Origin: Dacryopinax spathularia
Taxonomy: Eukaryota > Basidiomycota > Dacrymycetes > Dacrymycetales > Dacrymycetaceae
NCBI GenBank assembly: GCA_037974965.1
Contig: JBBPFI010000005.1
Coordinates: 1,364,001-1,428,000 of the forward strand
DNA length: 64,000 bases
Reading direction: 5' to 3'
This document shows, piece after piece, positions 58,714 through 64,000 of the stretch. The notes under the pieces were generated by a model, which worked only from the letters and a program-made list of their open reading frames with translations, had not been told where the DNA came from and did no database searches. The translations under genes and the position numbers were made by a program. Position 1 is the stretch's first letter; each line of letters starts with the position of its first letter.

Positions 58714-59318
58714 TGCTCTAGGAGTGTGCGATGTCCATCCAGCAAGCGAGTTAGTGCCTTTTATGTGTCATGTGGTGGTGTGGCTGTTGTGGGTTGCTTT
58801 CCACGCGAAGTGGAGGGGCTACGATGTGGCGGATAGCCGGCGGGAAACGGCATGCGGTGGTTGCTAATGGGAGTGGTGAGGAGTGATGTCGAATAGTTAG
58901 TACCTTAAGGAGGGTAAGAGTTAGCGCTGTGGTGCGGCAACGAGTAGCGGAGGAGCTTGATGGCTTGAGGGGCTTGCCCGGCAAGCGCTGAGCGGGAACG
59001 AGACCCAAGGCTGTTCCGGGGACCCTTATTAGTGGTCCGGGAGCTGAGTAGCGCAGCCTAAGTTTGCCCGTGTGAGAGTTTCTGAAATAACGTCATGATT
59101 TCTTTTGGTATAATTGTGTGATGTACAGCTTGAACACGTAAGGCTATGCATTGCGTCCATGCATGGAAACAGGAGACGGATAAAGGCGTAATGGGGGAAA
59201 AGGTGCGGGATGGATGTGGGTTTGGAAAGTCAAAAGCGGGAATAACTTGTCTGTTTGTAGCCGGATGAAGTAGCAAACTTGGTGGGATGGATGCAGAGGC
59301 GTGGCTTGGGATACACGT
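58714..59318. other. Intergenic, no gene recognised
   Basis: Lies between two minus-strand genes: promoter of one and 3' flank of the other. Only short frames. Confidence 0.5.
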
Positions 59319-60499
59319 CTAGTCGATGGAAAATATCCCCTTGATGAAGGCTTTCGTCTCTTGGTCCACGAGCGCGGCCAATTCGCGAACACGTTGTAGT
59401 GTGGTGGCGGCCTCGTTGGACGCTTCGGCAAGTTCGAGTATAGAGGAGATTAAGCGGTGGTGCTGTGCAGGAAATAGGTTGTTGTCCGACAGAAGTGCGA
59501 CCGAGAGCCGACGAGCGAAGTTGGGGTGCCGCCGGAGCGTCTCCATCCAAGCCGTTAGGTTCTGCGGCACCCTCTCGGTACGATTCTCTACATGGACTGT
59601 GGGCGTGGTTCCTTGATGCTCGATATCGGAAGTGGTCATGGAGGATATCTGACAAGACCGGTGACCGTTGAATAACGGGAGGTGTTCAGTATTGTTCGGA
59701 AGTATGCTTACCATTGACTCAGCTGAGTTATTGAGAACATTGCCGGTTTTGTGGTCTGTAGCGTTAGTACTTGTGGAGGGCAGGTCGGTATTCGCATATA
59801 GGGTTGGAGAGTGCGAAGTCGAGCAGTCGGGCGTCGAGAGGCGGGTATCGGTGGTGTCACTGTCGGAAAGCGAGGCTGCATCATTAGATGACTCCTGTAT
59901 GCAGGTGTGAGAGGCGAGAGAGTGGATGTGCGAAACGCACTGCATACATCCTCGCAGTCCCTTTCGTTCGCGCTTTGGTGCGCAGTTCCACTTGCCTTGC
60001 TGCCTCCCGGGGCTATCTGTTCTTTCTCTTCAAGTGGACGAGCACGTTTATGGCCGTGCGGAGAACGTTGTCTTGCCTTGGACGATTCACACGGTGTGGA
60101 AGAGTGTGGCGTGTTGGTAGCCTTTGAGCGGAGCATGTATGGCTCACGGGCGAAAGTGACGCGTTGACGACGGCCTGATGATGAGGACGCAATCTCGTTG
60201 TGAGCGGCTTGCTTGGTCTCCCGCGCTTTCACTTGACGAAGTTTATATACAGCAGGAAAATGAATCGCGTTTGGCTTTCTCTTTTGCTGAAGATAACCCG
60301 ACCAATCCTCTTCAGAAGTTAGTTCGTAACGAGCGTCAGTTAAGTCGTGAATGGTTCGCTTCCGCGCCTTCCTGTCCTTGTGTCGTTTGCGGTGTAAGTC
60401 GTCGAGGAAGTCGTTTTGGGTTCCTTCTTTAACAGCGGCTTGATACGCGGCTTCGAGTGCCTCCCACTCCTCGTCGGTTTGCTGGGTGCTTGCAGTCAT
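59319..60499 (-). CDS. Ser/Thr-rich protein of unknown function, about 354 residues
   Basis: Exons 59948-60499, 59712-59894 and 59319-59648. The ATG at 60499 gives MTASTQQTDEEWEALEAAY, an acidic helix, then a basic stretch (HRKRHKDRKARKR) that could be a nuclear localisation signal. The middle is Ser/Thr/Asp-rich and disordered. The end is folded-looking: LTAWMETLRRHPNFARRLS, HRLISSILELAEASNEAA and VDQETKAFIKGIF. The second intron (63 bases, strong gtaagc donor) is a multiple of three. No known family. It stands head to head with the small gene at 60875. Confidence 0.6.
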
Positions 60500-60874
60500 G
60501 GTGAATGAGGTTGGTGGTAAGTTGCCGGTCCGGATGTGTGACTTGGTCGGCGCCTATAAAGGGCGCCTGTCGGAGTTTATAGCGGAAGCAATGAGCGAGG
60601 CCCTGTGGGTCTGTGGTTGGGTCTCGCGGAGAGGCCTTGTCGTGGTGGATGCCATGAACCTGGGGTTCTCCAAGCGACGAGTGGTCGCCGATGGTGTCTA
60701 TGGAAAGCATTTGCTTTACTTTGTTATCTTCTGTGTACCCTCGTGATGAGGTAACGGGAAAGGAGTCGTGTTGGTTGGTATGTCTGTTCCAAGTCTCGTG
60801 GTTTACTATATAATTTTAGCGTGTGCAAGGAGACGAATGGACCGTATTGACCCGTCGCAGTCTCCTGAGTCGCT

Positions 60875-61149
60875 ATGGTCGGGGGAAAACGCAAAGCAGG
60901 GGAACAGGCAGAGAAAGGGGCTAGTAAGCTCAGGTGCGCCGTGAGCAGCGGATGATTTTCAGGCGGTGTACTAATGCACCATGCAGACGCGCAAACGCAG
61001 TTGTGCAGGAAAGCTCTGTACTGGAAGATATGGAAGGTGAACGGCCCCCTCGGATAGAGACGGGCAGCCAGAGGGAGGAGCAGTCTACCAGGCGAGCAGT
61101 TCCCTTTCGTATGATGCTAAAGCTCACGCCTTGTCAGGGCTTCGGTTGA
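60875..61149 (+). CDS. Small basic hypothetical protein
   Basis: ATG at 60875 gives MVGGKRKAGEQAEKGASKL. Removing a 29-base gtgcgc-to-ttttcag segment (60934-60962) opens the frame to 61149 with a cysteine pair and a Glu/Arg-rich stretch. A second 29-base gtatga-to-tgtcag segment at about 61110-61138 offers a different end near 61177. Such short introns are doubtful, so the model is weak. Confidence 0.25.
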
Positions 61150-61393
61150 TCCGTTTGTCCAAGAGGGTGTATCAATGATTGGGGAAGGTGTCGGGAGTGA
61201 GCAACCATTGAGCTCGTGGGTTTGCAAGCCTGGCTCGAGTTTTGCACTGATGCAGTTGTGTAGGTCGGGAGAGTGGCGGCCGAATAAATGCGCTCCAAGC
61301 ACGCTGTCTCCTTCGCGAGCGGGGTCGGAAGGATGTGAGCTGTCGCGTGGTTGCTCGCCGTGAGTAAATTGTTATGTTCATTGTCATTTGTGC

Positions 61394-62235
61394 ATGACGA
61401 TGCTGCCCAGGTTTGCCCTCTCACCTTCGGACGTGGAGGAGCCGCCCGAGATGGAAGACCTTCCAGTGCATGTACAAAAGTGAGTTGTTGGGATCCGGGC
61501 ATTACCACAGCTGCTCATTATTAAGGCGGTTGATCCATATGCGCAAGGAAGCGGATGCCTCCAGAGGTACCTACTACATCACGAAAGTGCCTCTGGATCT
61601 TCGATTGGGACGCGCGGATGGTTATCTGGATATGCGGAATTTCTTGGTCGGGTCGCAAAATAACGCTGTTCGGGTGTACGTCGCCGGAATCACGACCGCG
61701 GCGGATTTCAAGAATGGGCAGGGTACGCCGCAGCGACGTGTATCGATGACTATCAAGCCGTTGAGTGTCCGCGATTCTGAATGGGCGTCCCGTCTTTATA
61801 ATGAGTACTCATCGCCGCAAGAACGTGAGGGGATTGATATTAGGTTGGTTGTGTATTCATTGTTTCAACAGAAACTACAAAGGACAGCTTCTTACAGATC
61901 CAAGCAACACGTTGGCAGACGTCGTTTGGTGCCCCGCGAGAGTCCCCTGTATGTCGCTGTCTCCGTTGTAGAGATCTTGCTTACGGAAAGGGTAGGGCAA
62001 TGCGTTCACGCAAGTGTTTTTGGCAGAGCGGAGTATGCGGGAACGCAAGGCTTGGTCGGTCAATGACCTATCCCGAGGGGATTTGGTCGTTCTTGAAACG
62101 CGTCTTCGATTACGACGGAACGAGGTAGGGGCACGCACGATGGAATTCCAGCTTCAGGCCGTGAATGTTGTCGTTCCCTGTGCCAGAGATTTGGGTAGTT
62201 CACAAAGCGACGTGGTTGATGAGGTGGATTGGTAG
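61394..62235 (+). CDS. Protein of unknown function, 233 residues (GDLVVL family)
   Basis: Exons 61394-61479, 61526-61843, 61872-61948 and 62015-62235 close in frame, ending at the TAG at 62233. The second intron would be only 28 bases (gttggt to caacag), yet the frame before and after it is convincing on both sides (REGIDIR, then NYKGQLLTDPSNTLADVVW). Other features: DGYLDMRNFLVGSQNNAVRV and RRVSMTIKPL, then WSVNDLSRGDLVVLETRL and FQLQAVNVVV, and an acidic end. The C-terminal part resembles that of the 300-residue protein at 57612-58713. The beta-rich pattern could be an OB-type fold, but I cannot show it. Confidence 0.6.
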
Positions 62236-62722
62236 TTGGGATGAATAGATGGGAGCCTTGCAAAGCAAATCAAGAGCGCAAATGATTCGGTTTCCTGAAT
62301 TGTCTGGTACGGTTGTCGCGTGTTTGGGTACAGTCAGCATGAGAGCAATAATATGTGTCCACGATGATGCCTGTCGCTCGTGCGGGCCGCGGAGGCCAAG
62401 GACTACGCGTCGAATGCCAGTTAGTCCAATTCTGTCCCATGGCGCGCTGTATGACGCGTCCCGCTAGGGTAAGAATCCTCTCGAAGGCGGACTTCGGCAT
62501 TACCGTGTTTCCTTTTAAAGTCGCGTTTACGTTAGTACCCGAATTGGGGTGTCGGTATCGCTATGTATCGTTCAGAGGAAAGGATTGGTTGCTTTCTGTG
62601 TTGCACTGAGCCGAAGCCGGGTGACGAGTACTGCCATAGCGCGTGGGCCACTATCAAGACGTGGATCTTTGTGTATTTAAAGGCGGTTGTCAATTCATTC
62701 ACTTATTGTACCCAACTCCAAT

Positions 62723-63710
62723 ATGGCTCAGGTTGGCATTCCTGAAGAGCTTCAGGGTGTCATTTTCGCAGCCGGCGATGCGGCAGTGTTCGTGCGGTCA
62801 CTCGGCTGTACAGTTTCGGCGCGTTCACTGGCTAGGATTGGTCGACCTGTCCTTGCACTTTGTTCCATTCGAGCGCTGTGCTCAGTGGACGCAGGAGGAG
62901 AACTTGACAAGATCATAGTGCGTATTCACTCTGTTCTGGAAAGAGCTGCGTGACTCCAAGTTCGAGTAGGAAATCGAGGCTCGCTTCCTCGGTAATGGAA
63001 CCTATCAGCGCTGGGCCGCTCTTCTACCTATGCCTTCGGGCCTGGCCGATCCTCAGAGTGTGAGAGGTGGAGAGGTGTCATCGTTGTTTGCGTATTTCGG
63101 GGCTCTGGCGTTGTCGAACGAGCTGTCCAGGGCGAATCACATGGTGGAGTCCTGGATCGGTATCACGCTGAGGGATCAGCAAAGGGCGTGGTTGGGATCT
63201 AGCGATGATATGCTCGCTGATGATCACATGGCAAGAGAGGATGTCCCACCCGCCTTCCCCATGGTGGAGTGTGACTGGATGTACCGGTCGGCGGAATCTC
63301 CACAACTCCCGGCGACGGAAGAAGTCTTAGCGTCTCCCATGTTGTTCTTCAAGCAATTCGCTCTCCAACGCGGCCTGTCTGTGGGAGAGTCTGCCATCTC
63401 GAGTGGACCGGATCATTTGCCAACTTGGCTCTGCAAGTTATACTGTAGGATGGTCGTGGTTCCTCCGTGGTTGTGGTTTGCTGATGAATTTTCCCAGTGA
63501 ATGGCAGCGATGTGCCATGTGGGGAAGGAGTTGGGCGGAGCAAGAAGGAGGGCTACCGCAATGCGGCGCTTATGGCTTTGGAGCGGTTAGACTGGGTGTG
63601 CATGCTCTTCGGAAGCTGCTATTTGATATTGATTGTTTGGATGTCGGTAGGTGCCAGGCGAGAAGGACAGCTTGGGGGGGGAGGGCGACATGCCAGCCGA
63701 CGATGATTAA
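62723..63710 (+). CDS. RNase III-like (inactive) plus dsRNA-binding domain protein
   Basis: Four exons (62723-62917, 62970-63444, 63498-63595, 63651-63710) close exactly to 275 residues. Residues 187-254 form a full dsRNA-binding domain: MLFFKQFALQRGL, SSGPDHLPTWLCKLYLNG across an exon joint, then CGEGVGRSKKEGYRNAAL and MALERL. The part before it resembles an RNase III domain in outline: ARSLARIGRPVLALC stands where active enzymes have ERLEFLGDAVL, and SSLFAYFGALAL where they have DVFEAYIGALYL. The metal-binding Glu/Asp residues are missing at both places, so no cleavage is expected. This is the plan of non-catalytic relatives such as mitochondrial ribosomal protein mL44, or of RNA-binding partners of Dicer. 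An acidic tail (PADDD) ends it. Confidence 0.72.
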
Positions 63711-64000
63711 CAATGGATTCAACGACATGTGTTTCTTATTGCGACCGAATAAAACTCGATGTAATGATTGCGGTCCTTTCCAGCAGCTCATTCTCTCATT
63801 CTCTAATGAAGATGTGTTACATGTACGTTGCGCATCAGGGTGTTCTCAGTTCAATGTAGAATGGAGTCTTTTGCGCTCGAACGTCGAGACCGTTGCTTCT
63901 TTGCCTTACCTTTGCGGAATTTTTCCGTGGAAGGGTCAGGGGGTATGCCAGCTTTACGATCGCGATTGTTCTTAGCTCGTCTTGCGCTATCTCTTTCGCC

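Overview
The window looks like nuclear DNA of a basidiomycete fungus, most likely Agaricomycotina. Genes are cut by many short GT-AG introns (mostly 34-66 bases), coding exons on the left are rich in C-ending codons, and the gene content fits: a DUF6533 membrane-protein cluster, a many-exon GMC oxidoreductase, a CAP10/GT90 glycosyltransferase, an Rco1-like double-PHD protein, an ALKBH1-like dioxygenase and a Helitron. All gene models were built by hand from open frames and splice signals; no search was run. No tRNA, rRNA or CRISPR was recognised.

Region by region. (a) 1-7 kb: the end of one gene, an F-box-like gene and a four-exon NTF2/SnoaL-like gene. (b) 7-27 kb: an accessory block between an aldo-keto reductase (AKR) gene and the Rco1-like gene. 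It holds at least six copies of a DUF6533 membrane-protein gene in both orientations, about half of them broken. It also holds broken duplicates of the two border genes (AKR exon 1 and the Rco1 last exon), an intact-looking pogo-type DNA transposon with matching ends, a CACTA-like short element, a fold-back element with inverted ends and a possible LTR-type fragment. (c) 27-47 kb: ordinary host genes: Rco1-like chromatin factor, GT90 transferase, ALKBH1-like protein, a large Zn2Cys6 transcription factor and a 22-exon GMC oxidoreductase. (d) 47-64 kb: a change in base and codon use (more TTG, GTG and GGG), beginning with a Helitron Rep-helicase of about 1,990 residues that looks whole. It is followed by a tight group of small multi-exon genes: a Rad9-like checkpoint clamp protein, two proteins sharing a short C-terminal GDF/L-V motif, a serine-rich protein, a small helical protein and a protein that joins a catalytically dead RNase III-like domain to a clean dsRNA-binding domain.

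How the parts may work together. In (b), tandem duplication of an AKR-DUF6533-Rco1 segment followed by decay and transposon entry explains the scattered fragments. In (d), a Rad9-like clamp, a dsRNA-binding protein and unknown neighbours sit directly beside a Helitron. Whether these are chance neighbours, captured cargo or a host gene group is the most interesting open question here. Several introns in (d) appear to be only 28-39 bases long, and the coding frames close only if those very short introns are removed.
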